Shown here in pieces: positions 1 through 10,900 of a DNA stretch of 34,291 nucleotides (its first letter is position 1; every line of letters starts with the position of its first letter). Where the stretch lies: contig UZAN01041995.1 in the NCBI GenBank assembly GCA_900618425.1, positions 1 to 34,291 of the forward strand, read 5' to 3'. This stretch comes from Echinostoma caproni. Its lineage: Eukaryota > Platyhelminthes > Trematoda > Plagiorchiida > Echinostomatidae. Both the position numbers and the translations under genes were made by a program. The notes below the pieces were generated by a model, which did not search any database, was not told the origin of the DNA, and saw only the letters and a program-made list of their open reading frames with translations.

Positions 1-61
1 CACATGTTTGTTTGTCCACTCATCCGACCATCGAGATTACTCACGATGCGGTTTGTATGGT

Positions 62-88
62 GGGGGTGGGTGGGTGGGTGGGGGTGGG
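62..88 (+). repeat. G-rich simple repeat, G-quadruplex motif
   Basis: Six runs of three to five G are separated by single T bases. Four G-runs with one-base loops already satisfy the usual quadruplex rule, and one-base loops favour very stable parallel quadruplexes. The tract is also an ordinary short simple repeat, so folding is inferred and no regulatory role is shown. Confidence 0.85.
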
Positions 89-173
89 CCAAGGAAGCTT
101 TAGCGCTTGCACAAATTGTTTTTGTGCACACCTTATTGAACTGAAAGTAAGAACTGCAAATTCAGAAGCATAC

Positions 174-269
174 CTGGCATTCCTTGGAGCTCTTGTTCTG
201 GCGGGAAAATACTAAATCGATTATTTTCATCATCATCTGGTTCTACTTCCTCACTCGCCTCATTCGCTT
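174..269 (-). CDS. Candidate internal exon of an unrecognised acidic protein
   Basis: Read on the minus strand, a 96-base block lies between an acceptor (TTTCTGCAG, just above 269) and a donor (CCAG|GTATGC, just below 174). It encodes about 32 residues, hydrophilic and acidic, including EASEEVEPDDDENN, and ends in QELQGMPG. The open frame continues upstream to an ATG at 393, so an exon reaching further up is possible, with a second acceptor-like CGCAG near 292. The next exon would lie beyond the left edge of the window. No family is recognised. The reading rests on splice sites and composition only. Confidence 0.35.
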
Positions 270-645
270 CTGCAGAAATACCAGTCCTATTCCTCGGACT
301 GCGTTTCTCGAAGTTTTGAATCAACCAGCATAGAACAGGACAGATATAGCGAACGTATGAGCACGTTTTTTCGAAAAACGGTGACAAACACATTCATATA
401 CCCACTTCCGATCTGCCCAATTTGTTACCACCGTTCAGAGAGGTCACCAATTGCTCGAGGGCTGCCGGGATAACAGCCATCTGCAGAAATATTTCGTTAA
501 TTTATCTGCTGATTGCTTTTACCTAAGCTCTGTTGAACGTCTTGTAAAGAGCGCTGGTAAACCGAGTGAATACCATTTATGATTCACACGATGCACTTCA
601 GTTGGCTTATGTCCCTCACTGCCTAATCTCAACATCGTTGCCTTT

Positions 646-1140
646 GTGGCTTCTTTCGCCGATAGAATTGTCGGAACTGTAAATCTTATTGTCCTTGATT
701 ATGCTAACGCCTTTGTTTCGCTCGATCTTATCATTTTCATTTCTCTATACAACTGTGGCTTAAGATCCAACACGTTAAACATTCTTCCAATGGACTTGTC
801 TTCTAGAACGCAATGGACCTTATGCAACGGTAAAACTCCTTTTTATCCAACGTTAACTCCGGTGTTTTTCAGGGAGTCAGGGTTTCCGATTCATAAACGA
901 CCTGCCTATTTTTTTCAACTTTATTTCCTCAATATGATGATTGCCTGTCCCTGACGATATATCCTAACTTCAAGACAGTCTGAAAGACGATTTTAGTTGG
1001 TCTCTGTCCCGATTTCTTATGCCTGATGTTTCGGAGTTTGCTCATGTTCCCTTCAACCTTAAATCCGACTCGTGTTACCGCACTATTTTTACTGATCTAC
1101 CTGAACTCGTTGTTCCCGGTCACAACATCTCAAAAGCTGA
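646..1140 (+). pseudogene. Decayed non-LTR retrotransposon reverse transcriptase
   Basis: This is a relic of a LINE reverse transcriptase, probably of the CR1/jockey group. The first frame (646-954) carries a motif A look-alike, LDYANAF at about 694-714, matching the family pattern D-x-x-x-A-F. It continues with a GLRSNTLN-like stretch and LSSRTQ near 796-815, a conserved block just before motif B. Motif B, GVFQG at 861-875, lies in a different frame, so at least one frameshift is present. Beyond stops at about 952-960, a segment reading LMPDVSEF...FNLKSD (about 1018-1080) fits the region after the catalytic YxDD box, but YADD itself is not recognisable. No intact protein can be made. The boundaries of the element are not visible. 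Confidence 0.6.
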
Positions 1141-1149
1141 TTAATTTGA

Positions 1150-2570
1150 ATAACTCTGAGTCCTTTTATCATATCCACGGTTGAATGCACCCTCCATTAT
1201 TGGTATAATTGTTTCTCCGTATGCCTTTCCATCTTGACTGAGAAAATTTAACATTAGTTTCCAAATGCACCAGATTTCTTTACCAAGGCATGGTGTATCG
1301 AGAAATGGCCTTGCTCATTGTATTGTGTGCACACCTATTGATGCACGTGAAAGAATAGCTAATACTGTCTAGAAGATCAATGAAGATCAATGCTTACACA
1401 AAAAACTTAGATCTTTGTCAAACCTCTATACCCGCTCCCGGTACAAGCTCTTTCCTACACGCACCGCCACAAAGCAAAACTAAATCTTCCCTTGTTTTGT
1501 CCATTTTAAGTGGCTCCGGGCATCGCAGATCTGGTGTAACATCTGCAAACATCTAATAACTATTATTATCATTGCATTGCTCGCAATTTGCCATCGCTTC
1601 GTTTTCTCTCTCCACGCTCCTCTGGGCTTTCTACTGTTTCCGTGATGTTCTCAGGAAAATCACTTAGGCGTAATTAAGGCTTACTTTAATTTGACTGGAA
1701 TAACTTATTGTTGCTTTCTAACTGCTACTCTTGTGTCGAATGCATTTTCTAACGATGGTGCTCTTTATAAAGCAATACAGTGGTATATTATGGGACCAAA
1801 TTAAAAAAAAACAGAATCTTTGTTGTTTCTTCGTGCTTTGAGGGTGTTAGCGAATGTGAACTTGTGTGGAAAGATAGGTTTTTCCATTCATCCACGGATT
1901 GGTCCCTTAATTCCGGTATTTACTAGAGAGTTAAGTTAGAAACGTGTATTTAAAAGAATAGCCCTGTCTTATAAACTTGGAATAATCCATACAATTGTGG
2001 CCCAGAATGCTCACACCTCGTGATCGGATGGATGCGAGCAGAGACCCTTTTTAATAAAGTGGATTTATTTCTTGGACTTCATAGCTTTTTAAGCTCTTCG
2101 GGATAATTTATACATCCAGACTTGTCTCTCAACACACAAGCCAGGCCATCAGTAAAACCAGATTTCTTCATGATTTCACTTTAGTCACCCACTTTAGTAG
2201 TATTGTATCGTCTTGACTACAAGTCATTTTCATTTCTTCTGAGAGTTACCAAACTAATAAGGGTTGACCACATGAACTGTTCCTAATGAGCTGTGAGCAG
2301 CGGTTTCCTGCTGTGACCAAAATGTGCCTTAAATTTACTAAATAACGCGTATTGGGATGAAAATTTATTTCTGGAAGGCAGAACACTTATGATGAACACC
2401 TTTCAAGCATGAGCGTTTCGGCACTGAACATCACTTTTGTGTCAACTCTGAGGCTCAATCCTCCCCTACTCCCTGTATCCCAAGCTTTACCTTTCTGGTT
2501 GTTAGTATTTCATTGTCCAAATCCATTCCCTCTCATGAATCGTGACTGAAAAATACAAGTGATAAAAGAT
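1150..2570. other. Gene-free stretch, possible retroelement remains at its left end
   Basis: No open frame or convincing exon is supported here. The first few hundred bases may be the decayed 3' portion of the retroelement at 646-1140, but no motif confirms this. The remainder is AT-rich with an A-run at 1804-1811. Confidence 0.5.
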
Positions 2571-2577
2571 AAAAAGG

Positions 2578-2851
2578 TTTATTGTTTTTCAAAATGGAAC
2601 TGATAAAGCTAAAGTGCAATAGATATCTAAATGTTTGAGCAGATAGTTTTCAATTCCAAAACGTGTCCCAAGTGTCTTCCGTTTATATACGCGAAATTCC
2701 TATCGGGGTGATACACGCTCCGATATTTCCAAATTTCAAAAAATCCCACTGGATTTGAGGAACATTTAAAGTTCACCAACCGCGACCAGTACATTGATGT
2801 TTGTGAGTTCTTCCGTGGACTTGGAATTGTGAAACCATCTTTCACAAACAA
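2578..2851 (-). CDS. Candidate terminal exon with polyadenylation signal
   Basis: A minus-strand frame of up to 74 codons (2627-2851) ends in a TAG stop. Forty-four bases below it lies AATAAA (plus-strand TTTATT at 2578-2583), as expected for a 3' end. The frame includes FKCSSNPVGFFEIWKYRSVY and then HPDRNFAYINGRHLG, which read like globular protein. An acceptor-like CAATTCCAAG would start coding near 2808. It could follow the block at 3014-3262, but that pairing needs a donor (A|GTAAAG near 2940) in a frame that competes with the one favoured there. No family is recognised. Confidence 0.3.
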
Positions 2852-3013
2852 AGAACATCTATGACATCATATCCACTAAATAACTCAGTGAATGCTGTGG
2901 GTTGTTCTATAGATAACACTGTCCTTTCCCTTGAATACTTGCTTTACTCTATCTTAACAGGTAATGCTTGAAACAGTTTGTATTTTAAGTGCATAATGCC
3001 GTATATTTCAGTT

Positions 3014-3262
3014 TCAGTTCCACGCAGATAAACTATAGCCTGAAGCCATCCCAGAGGATCGAGTTTTGTGTGCAGTCTGATAAAAAAGACAATACACAAA
3101 CTTAAGCCCGCAAAATATAAAATAATCAGTTTCACTCAGCATATAAGAGGATCTGGTACCCTGATTAACATCTGAGGTAAGTATTTCATCAAACGCGAAA
3201 CCCATAAATTAATGTCAACTGACAGAAACTTTTCCATTTTGTTATCCAGATAAACCCGTTTG
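3014..3262 (-). CDS. Candidate two-exon 3' end of an unrecognised gene
   Basis: Exon 1 (3160-3262, 103 bases) follows a good acceptor (TATTTGCTAATCAG) and ends at AGG|GTACCA. It contains KRVYLDNKMEKFLSVDINLW and then VSRLMKYLPQMLIR, an amphipathic-looking stretch. Exon 2 begins at 3076 after a very strong acceptor (TATTGTCTTTTTTATCAG). In the phase left by exon 1 it encodes 20 residues (start TAHKTRSSGM) and a stop at 3014. The intron would be 83 bases. An alternative frame of exon 2 starts LHTKLDPLGWLQAIVYLRG and runs to 2944, but it needs a weak donor in exon 1. Both readings are recorded because I cannot decide between them. No domain is recognised. Confidence 0.4.
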
Positions 3263-3394
3263 CTGATTAGCAAATACACAGTGAAGCAGTTGGTTAATTT
3301 TATTCTTATTCAGCAACATTTTCCTAACGACTTTCTTGATTCATCAAACTGGCATTCGTAGTTAAAAAGTATTAGCGCAGCGAAAAGCCGCAGT

Positions 3395-3715
3395 ATGAAG
3401 AATAGGTATAATCAGGGCAATCTAAACCTAATCAGTCAACATGCAATGGATGTAGATGATGTAGTTTCAAAAATTAAACCCATGAAGATGACTAACCCAT
3501 CTCTATCAGGATGTGCAAAAACAACTTGGCCACTGAACGTTTGTCTAGCTGAAAAGGTAAAAGAGAATCGACGCGTCATATTTCGTAGGCAATCAATAAC
3601 AGTTTTTGTCGAATGTGCGCAAAGTCGCAGGTTTTATGTTTTTCAGGTCGAAGAATTTAGGTTTTCACACAGCAAATGTGACCACATTTTCAGACTACCA
3701 GATTGTCAAAGGTGA
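3395..3715 (+). CDS. Doubtful ORF of 106 codons
   Basis: This frame opens with a true ATG and encodes a hydrophilic, lysine-rich sequence (for example VVSKIKPMKMTNPSLSG). A strong acceptor (GTTTTTCAG) lies inside it at about 3638-3646, followed 65 bases later by a donor-like CAAAG|GTGAAT. That pattern suggests a short exon may be the only coding part, if any. No signal peptide, domain or polyadenylation signal supports a gene. Confidence 0.15.
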   Translation: MKNRYNQGNLNLISQHAMDVDDVVSKIKPMKMTNPSLSGCAKTTWPLNVCLAEKVKENRRVIFRRQSITVFVECAQSRRFYVFQVEEFRFSHSKCDHIFRLPDCQR

Positions 3716-3729
3716 ATGGGAAAGTTGCG

Positions 3730-5250
3730 AAACAAGTGAGATACACACTCGAAGCGGTGAATAAAGAGTAAGCAAAATGCTTGTTTTGCATGGAAAAATG
3801 TCAGCTTCTACCCAGAGAAATGAGGCAGTCCGTTGCGTTTCCTAAGTTGCCACGATAAAATATGAAACCGTTCCAATGAAGTAAGGCTCTGATAGCAAGT
3901 CAAATGTAACCATCACCTTACGTGTACACGAGTCCCCCTGAACGTATGAGCACAGAAAAATAAAGTAGTCTGGTTGAAAATACAACCAATTTTAGGAACT
4001 GACTTATAGATAGAGACGTCCAAGTCTTAAACAAAGAACAGGTTTGAATACATTCCATTTTGAATAATACCAGCATATTATCTACTTTGGAAGAGGCTTA
4101 AAATACATAGATGACAAATAGGACAATACTGATACAAAGTTCCCGGTCGAATGCGTGTTAAACAAAGCCGCACTGGAACCATACTCATTGCCGGGAAAGC
4201 GTATCAGCGATGGAACCAGGAAAACTAATATGAAACTATAATTACCTGTCGCCTATGTCTCTGACGTGAACAAAATCGAATATTAATCTGAAACTCAGAT
4301 CTCCTCAAAATGGAGATTGAGTAACCAGGTACAAAAATAAAGAACTACGATTCATCCAGTAAAAAGGTTCTTTCGGAAAAAGATTACTGATGAAAATCTT
4401 AAGCATATGCCAGGAACGAACAACTCCTCTACTTCGTCAAAAATAACTATTCACATGAATTCCGTTTTAGGGAAGCTCACTGAAAATGGCCTCAAATTCT
4501 ACATTGCCCGACATTAAATGTACATAGTTATTCTCCTTATCAACAGAGGTGCCGAAGCAAGTTTAAAACAAACTACCGAAACCGATCTCACCTATGCTAC
4601 TTTACTCCCTTAAGTGCCTGTGTTTCAGCATGTTCCATGGATTACAAAGTGAGGCGTTTGTTGCTGGTGTAGTCCGAGGAAGATCAACACCATCTGCAAT
4701 TCAGTCGTTGAGTTTCTCATAAGCATTGAACACAAAATCGAAACAAAAGAAGCTTAAAATGTTTTGGATCGCTTGAAACTCATTCGATTGGTGACAGCTC
4801 GAGTTTCAACACAGCATAAGGCCGAGGCAGTTGCCAGGCGGCTAGTATACCTCAATCTGTTTGCCCGAAAATGACTGGTCCACGTGCTTGAACTTCCTGG
4901 GTCTACTGTGAAGATCATAGGAGAACGCAATGTGTAGTGGTGTAAACCAGGAGGTGAAGGTCATCAAATTATTACTCCAGTGGACGTGTGCTTAAATCTC
5001 ACCACAATTACCACCACCACCACCACCAAGAACAACAACAATACAAAAACCACACCACCCGACTTTCCCATTACTTATTGTATGACAGCCCTTTGGTTAA
5101 CCGCTTACCCCATCCTGAAAATTGTATCATTTTATATTCAATAGAAAAAAGTGAAAATAAATGATCTCCAAATTTTTTTTAGAATGAAATCATTCAATAT
5201 GTAGGAAATCAACCCAATTAATTACAGGCTAGATATTTTAGTTATACCTG
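3730..5250. other. Gene-free stretch with a trinucleotide-repeat tail
   Basis: No supported exon was found. The segment ends in a (CCA)n tract and AAC repeats at 5010-5042, which could be the tail of an old dispersed repeat. No tRNA-like head or target-site duplication is visible. Confidence 0.5.
5010..5042 (+). repeat. CCA/AAC trinucleotide microsatellite
   Basis: Six tandem CCA/ACC units are followed by AAC units. It is a short compound microsatellite. Confidence 0.85.
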
Positions 5251-5263
5251 AATAATTATCTAA

Positions 5264-6765
5264 TTTATTCAAGATTTCTATCACAATAAAAAATATACAA
5301 TTCTGTATCAATAGATGACTTGAGGATAAAGTGAACGCCAAAAAATATGGCTGACATGTAACAGAGATTGAAAGATAGTCATTCAGCCTAAATATCACGA
5401 TAAGCTCAATACGGCCCATAATCGTTTGCGGCTGAATCGATATAGTCGCGTAATAACAGATAGGCGGAACTATTCACACTGCTGATGAGACCCAACGAAG
5501 TGGAAATAGCTATAAAATGCTTCCTAGCTTTTGAGTTTATGCTGTATTTGCTCGACAAATTCCCCCCCCCCCCANATTGAAAGCCCAACAAATATAGATA
5601 TGAAACAACGTGTAATGCTCCAGACAAAATAGATGACGTATACCGCCTCTCAACGACTTATTCCTTCACACTCACGATGCCCCGTGGGCTCTAATTTGCC
5701 CTGATTGGAATGATATCATGTTTAGCACAGTGAAACCAGCTATTGATGTTCTTTTTTCTGAGTAAAACGATAAATACATGGCCGTCGCCATTCTTGGGTT
5801 TTCAAATTAGGAAGTTCAAAACAGAGGTTTCACAAGTTATCCTAGAACGTTTCATTGCACTTTTATGCATGAGTGGTACAGTTTAAGGGATTAGTAATGT
5901 TTGGCCAGAGTTGAACGTAAATTATGCCCAAAANCAAAAAATGGACACTCACCAGGTACCTTGGTACGGGAGTAATGCCACTCGATTGTCTCGTAAAATT
6001 AGGGATAGTATGTGGAATGAATAATCTAATACGATGTTTCAGTATCCTGGTATTATTTGTATAGTATAGATTACTTTATGCTTCCATGAAACGTGCAGAC
6101 ACGTGATGAGGTTTTCCAAGTCGATTACAGAGCGGTTGCATGTTTAAATGGTTTCATATTAAACAAAATCCATATTACTCAGTGTAAAGTGCCTTTCCAA
6201 GAAGAAAGGAAATATAAAACTTGAGTTTACATGAGATTTTTGAACCAGGGTGGTGGAAATAATGGCGTTTTCAGATAATTGTGCATCAGATTTTATCCCT
6301 TGATGCAGCTCTGCACTGCTCTTGAGTAAATGTTACTATAAACAGGGAATAACAAATATTGGATCAAATCCCTCGATATTAAGAAATTCTTTTGTGGATG
6401 GTCAACAACTAGCTTTACCAATTTTACACTGTTCAAACTATATCAACTCAGAGAATGCACTTGACAGGAATGATTTTAACTGCCCGCAAAAGAGAGTGCA
6501 TCTCACGCTAAAGTTTGAATTAAGTAACGGTTTGTGCTTATAAACATCCTTCTATCTATCCACTTGTGCATGAACGATCAAGTTTTACTCATACAAGCAG
6601 GAAAAATGGCTAAGCAATACACAGTCAGGTTTTAGTATCCATTCCATCTAACGAGAGCTTTCTAGGCTTCATTTGATACATACAGGTAACATGTAGCAAA
6701 CCGATTGCTGAATGGGGTGAAAAAACGGTTTTGCGTATCAATGACACTCGAAGCTGACATTTTAG
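5264..6765 (-). CDS. Candidate 3' end of a split gene, two exons with matching phase
   Basis: Exon 1 (6684-6765, 82 bases) lies between an acceptor (CTGTTTGGGATATAG) and an excellent donor (CT|GTATGT). It encodes about 27 residues including KMSASSVIDTQNRFFTPF. It leaves two bases, CT. Exon 2 (5406-5541) follows CAAATACAG and supplies the one base needed. It encodes 45 residues with a hydrophobic stretch (HFIAISTSLGLISSV), then SAYLLLRDYIDSAAND and a TGA stop at 5406. A minus-strand AATAAA lies at 5264-5269, about 140 bases downstream. The intron is about 1.1 kb and contains single N bases and a C12 tract. Phase agreement and the polyadenylation signal support the model. The product is not recognised. 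Confidence 0.4.
5562..5575. repeat. C12 homopolymer with an ambiguous base
   Basis: Twelve C are followed by A and N. The unresolved base suggests sequencing trouble at the homopolymer. Confidence 0.9.
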
Positions 6766-6789
6766 CTATATCCCAAACAGACAGGTGAA

Positions 6790-9000
6790 ACCCAGTTGTA
6801 AATGCACATGTTGTGGCGTGGACTTGCAACTTTATTTTTCGTGCTTCGTGCTGCCGGTGCATAACAACTCATTTAGAATTTATTTTCTCCTGTGCTCCAA
6901 TAGTCCATTGAACCGATACTTGACCAATCGTGGTGGCAAATATTTTCAGTTTTTAAAAGCACTAAACATACACTGTTACTGCGGTAGCTTTGAGTTTAAG
7001 ATAACAATTTTCATAGCAGATTAGAATGAAAATTGGACTGTTGGTAGTAGTGCTAAGGGGACAAAGGGCAATTCTCGTAGACTGAGATCGCACAGACATT
7101 AGAAAGATACACGAGTACTACTGTTTGTAACATTCAATCTTATCAATTACTCTCTCTAATTATCGGTTATTGCTGATACCGAGATACGCATCTGTCAAAA
7201 GCTTTTACTTTTTTATTTCATCACCTACCCCCGAAAACATGACACGCAGTGCTAATTTATTTGGTGAACCATGACCCAACCGACATCGTCTGTGGAGGTC
7301 GAGCACTTGCTCCAGCGGGCGATTGCAGTTACCTAAAATCCAACGCGAAGATCGCTCTTCCGGTTTTCCCAGGATTCGTACAACGGGGAGTAGACAGCTG
7401 CGAAGTATATCATCCCAAATAAAAAAAGTTGTCTGCGTCCGTCAACTCCCAAAAGTTGGTATGAGGTTGGGACTTGAAACAAATTCGGTCCTGAAGCAAC
7501 GTTCTGCAGGGGGGAAAGGCATACCCAAAATAATTACACAATCAAGGTGGCGATGAATAGAACAAACGTGATTACTAGTCATGAATTCCATTAATGAACT
7601 TTATTGTCTCTCAAAAACTATCTACATGAAAAGACGTGGCAAAATGTTTACTTATTAAGGGGCGGGTGATTGTTGAACTTCATTGATTGAACTTCATCTC
7701 CATGCATAATCTGAATTTCATCCGGGCAACCATACTTCGAGTTAGCTTTCACCAATACTCTGTACGCCAATAATTGAAAAACATGCTTTGCAAGCACAAT
7801 GGAATCACAACTAGGTCACTGAAGCATACGTAACCGCATGTCTACGTCACCAATTGTTGATGTATTAACGAAGCCGATCCAAAGTCACGTTTTTTTTTAT
7901 TGACCTTAAACAAAGCGAATTGCATATCGGTATGACGCAGTTCCACCTGATGTCAGGACTATAAATGACCAGCTGGCAGATCGGGGAGTCTGTATTGGCA
8001 CGAACCAACATGGTTTACGATTTTTTCTTACGCAAATTTACCAATAGCATCTGCGAATGTACATCAGCATACGTTGAGGCCACGATAGACCATTAGGTAT
8101 TAACCCTCAGGTAGTTGTCAAATCATTGCCATCAAATGGATTTGAATCACAATTTGGATATTTGATAGCGCGGGCTTATTGCTCATGCAATTTATTAATT
8201 TCAGATTGTTGAATAATAATTACCACGAAAACATACTGTCCGCATCGAGGGTAATTGTCTAAACTGTGACTCATTCAACCAAAGATATCGTACTGGTTTG
8301 GGGAAGAGAAATCAATTACCCAAGAAAAATGATCCGCGGTCCAGACACAATCTTACGCAGGTAGTTTTATTTCTTAGTTCACCTTCGAGTCCTTGTGGTA
8401 TATTTCATCAAACAGTGAACTTTCCAAGTGGGTTGTAACAGATTTCAGGAGTTATTCGTTAAAGAAAGGAGAAATGTAGATTATAGGGTCCTTAAATTGA
8501 AGATTTTTATTACTTAAGGTTATTCTACAAAACCTGGAGGCTCAGCTGAAAAACTGCGAGTTCTTTCTGATGAAACACTTGCGGACGGATCCGATTAATT
8601 CCCCTATAGACTACATGTTGAAAGACGGTCCTTGACGTAAAAGAGAAGACAGTGTGTTTAGTTAAATGAAGTAAATCATTAGATACACTTCGAATAAAAA
8701 CACTGAAGCCATAAAGAGTACGATCCAAATAACAAAGTTTGTAATACAGTTCAACAGAATTAATAAATTTAAACAACAAAAATTTGGTTACAATGGTTAT
8801 GACGTAGTAAAACAACCGTGTTAAACAGACTAACGGAGTACATGAAATTTAGAGGTGGACTCGTTGAATTTAACCGGGGTCCGGAGCTGGAAATTCTAAA
8901 ACGTATGCACCATCTTTCACTAGCGTAAACACAAGTAAGTCTCCATGTGCAGCCGTTATGGCTTACAACTGATTGAGTTGTGTTCATACATGCCTGTGGT
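6790..9000. other. Gene-free AT-rich stretch
   Basis: Short open frames occur on both strands, for example cysteine-rich 6785-7024 (+) and 8525-8815 (-). They lack ATG starts, splice context or recognisable domains. I see no RNA gene or mobile element. Confidence 0.5.
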
Positions 9001-9003
9001 CAA

Positions 9004-9044
9004 ATTGATTGATCGATCGATCGGTTGATCGATTGACTGACTGA
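9004..9044 (+). repeat. ATTG/ATCG/ACTG tetranucleotide microsatellite
   Basis: About ten tandem tetranucleotides are built on GATT, GATC and GACT variants of one GAYY pattern. This indicates an interrupted, ageing microsatellite. Confidence 0.85.
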
Positions 9045-9093
9045 ATTCTGGCTTGACGGCATTCGCATGTATTGAAACGTGTGAGCCGTACTC

Positions 9094-9113
9094 TGCCTGC
9101 CTGCCTGCCTGCC
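9094..9113 (+). repeat. (TGCC)5 microsatellite
   Basis: Five perfect TGCC units are followed by a degenerate TTCC. It lies 50 bases from the preceding tetranucleotide array. Confidence 0.9.
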
Positions 9114-9119
9114 TTCCTA

Positions 9120-10470
9120 CATACTGATCGTTCCTGCTTGTACCCCAATTTGTGTACCGGCTACATATTTGCTTTTTACAATAAACTTACTGCTCCATTT
9201 ATTGTGTGCTCATTTGCCTACTAAATTTGAGACACAACCGCAGCCATCTACGATGTTTTGTTCACTACAACCATGGTTGTAAACGGATAATGAGGCCCCT
9301 TGTGAACTTAAAAGGTTATATTTAAATCAACAAGAAAGGGAAAAGAAGAAATTATAAGCGATTTTTATAATCATACATACACTGTAGTGAGTTTCTTTCA
9401 AGATATCACTGTAAATGTGTTAGTTTTTCTATCACAGAATGTCGCCTGGAGTTTCCCTTCGTCAAATACATTTTTAAATCCTAAAATAGCTCATTTTTTT
9501 CACTCTGTTCTTGTTATCTCTCCTGATAAATCCTTTGGCATTTCTAATAATTTAATGGTGCTTTTTCATTTTCCGTAACAGCACTCAATCAATGTAGTTC
9601 CATTAGAGCCTTAAAGGGAGTGGAAATTATTGTGCATAGGATTATGGACACCTAACTAAATTCCCTTCATCTTATTTTTAAAATTTCAGTTTGATTGCGC
9701 GATCGATGCTTCCACTTGTTTTTCCGTAAACTTGTTGTCCTCGAACCTTTTTTAGGCTTGTTCACTTCAAGCACATGATAATGACTCAGTTGTTTAGCTT
9801 ATCCACTGGAAATGCTCTCCAATGATGTTTCAATGAAGCTATCTCGTTGAATTTTACCATCTCCATGAAATATCGACCCAGTTGTACGGTGAGGACGATG
9901 AATTATCCTTTTCCAATGAGACTATAATTCTTTATGAAGGAAAGCTTTCCAGTTGTTTGATTCCCTAAGAAGACAACACGATGTAACTCAACTGTACTGC
10001 AGGTTCACGTGCGAAATGCAATTCTTCGATATATGATTGGTTGTATAACTACTCGAATACAAATTTTAGCAAGTTATTCATCTGATCTACTAACAACGAA
10101 GAAGCTAGGGGCTTGGCAATCCTAACGTCATGAAGCTGAACCTTTAGTTCATCTCCATCTTCAGCCTTCATTACGTTTCGATGTAAATTGTTTCATTTTT
10201 TTCCTCAGAATATGCATGCACGCTCCTCCAAACCTCTCAGTCTAGAAACCCTGACAACTGTGATGGTGTATCTCCAGTGCCACCAAAGTAGGGTTTTGGT
10301 CAACAAACTTAGATGATGGCAACTCTCATCACCATTGTCCTCAGCCCTAAACATTGTACTTCAAATATGCCATGTGGGAACTTAACTTTCATCTTAAACC
10401 CACTCCACCAGGACTAAAGCCTGCGAATCTTGGTTTTATACGGCATTTAGACTACCTTTTATGATATTCT
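9120..10470. other. Gene-free AT-rich stretch
   Basis: There is no supported coding frame. A strong acceptor-like site (TTTTTTTTCCTCAG) ends at 10208, but what follows is open for only about 35 codons and has no clear donor. Part of the right half may belong to the retroelement relic that starts near 10475. Confidence 0.45.
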
Positions 10471-10474
10471 CCAT

Positions 10475-10900
10475 TTGAGAATCACGGTGTCTGCTAATGT
10501 CTTCGTAATAACGTATCTCGAATGTACTCATTTCGGGGATAATTTATCCCGTTTTTTCGTATCTTACTCTGGTGCCCTCAGAGGTATGACTCTTTTCCCA
10601 AATGGTTTTATGATTGCATTGACGACATGTCCTTCCTACCAACTTTCAAACATATCACATATGCAGATGATGTTCCACCATGTCAAATATTTTCAAATCA
10701 ATCTGAGTTACATTCTGTATTTTACAAGCTCATTACTATCCTGGATGTTTTCATATCCACCCTAATCTTGGTCGACGAATACAAAGCCGGCTAATCTTTG
10801 ATCGGACACATCAAATCTATCTCACTTTGCCAACGTGGATTTCAGGAGTCTAACATTCTTTGACTATCTCACACAAATTGGTGTCCCATTGGAGAGTAAT
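10475..10900 (+). pseudogene. Decayed non-LTR retrotransposon reverse transcriptase
   Basis: A second, independent reverse-transcriptase relic. Motif B is seen as SGALRGMTLFPNGFMIAL (from about 10568), matching the LINE pattern SGVPQGxxLSPxLFxIAL. The catalytic box is intact but in another frame: ITYADDV at 10654-10674, with YADD at 10660-10671. About 190 bases on, a FDYLTQIGVPLE stretch (about 10858-10893) resembles the FKYLGI/V block that follows the catalytic box in jockey/CR1-type enzymes. Each landmark lies in a different frame or is separated by stops, so this is an old copy. Upstream motif A is not recognisable, and the ends of the element are not visible. Confidence 0.65.

Noticed and set aside
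133..393. Full 86-codon minus-strand ORF as a gene
   Set aside because: The part past 174 lies beyond a good donor, and the part above about 300 looks like a pyrimidine-rich intron. Only the 174-269 block is kept as a candidate exon.
4100..4120. YIDD-like tetrapeptide on the plus strand
   Set aside because: No other reverse-transcriptase motif lies around it, so it is chance.
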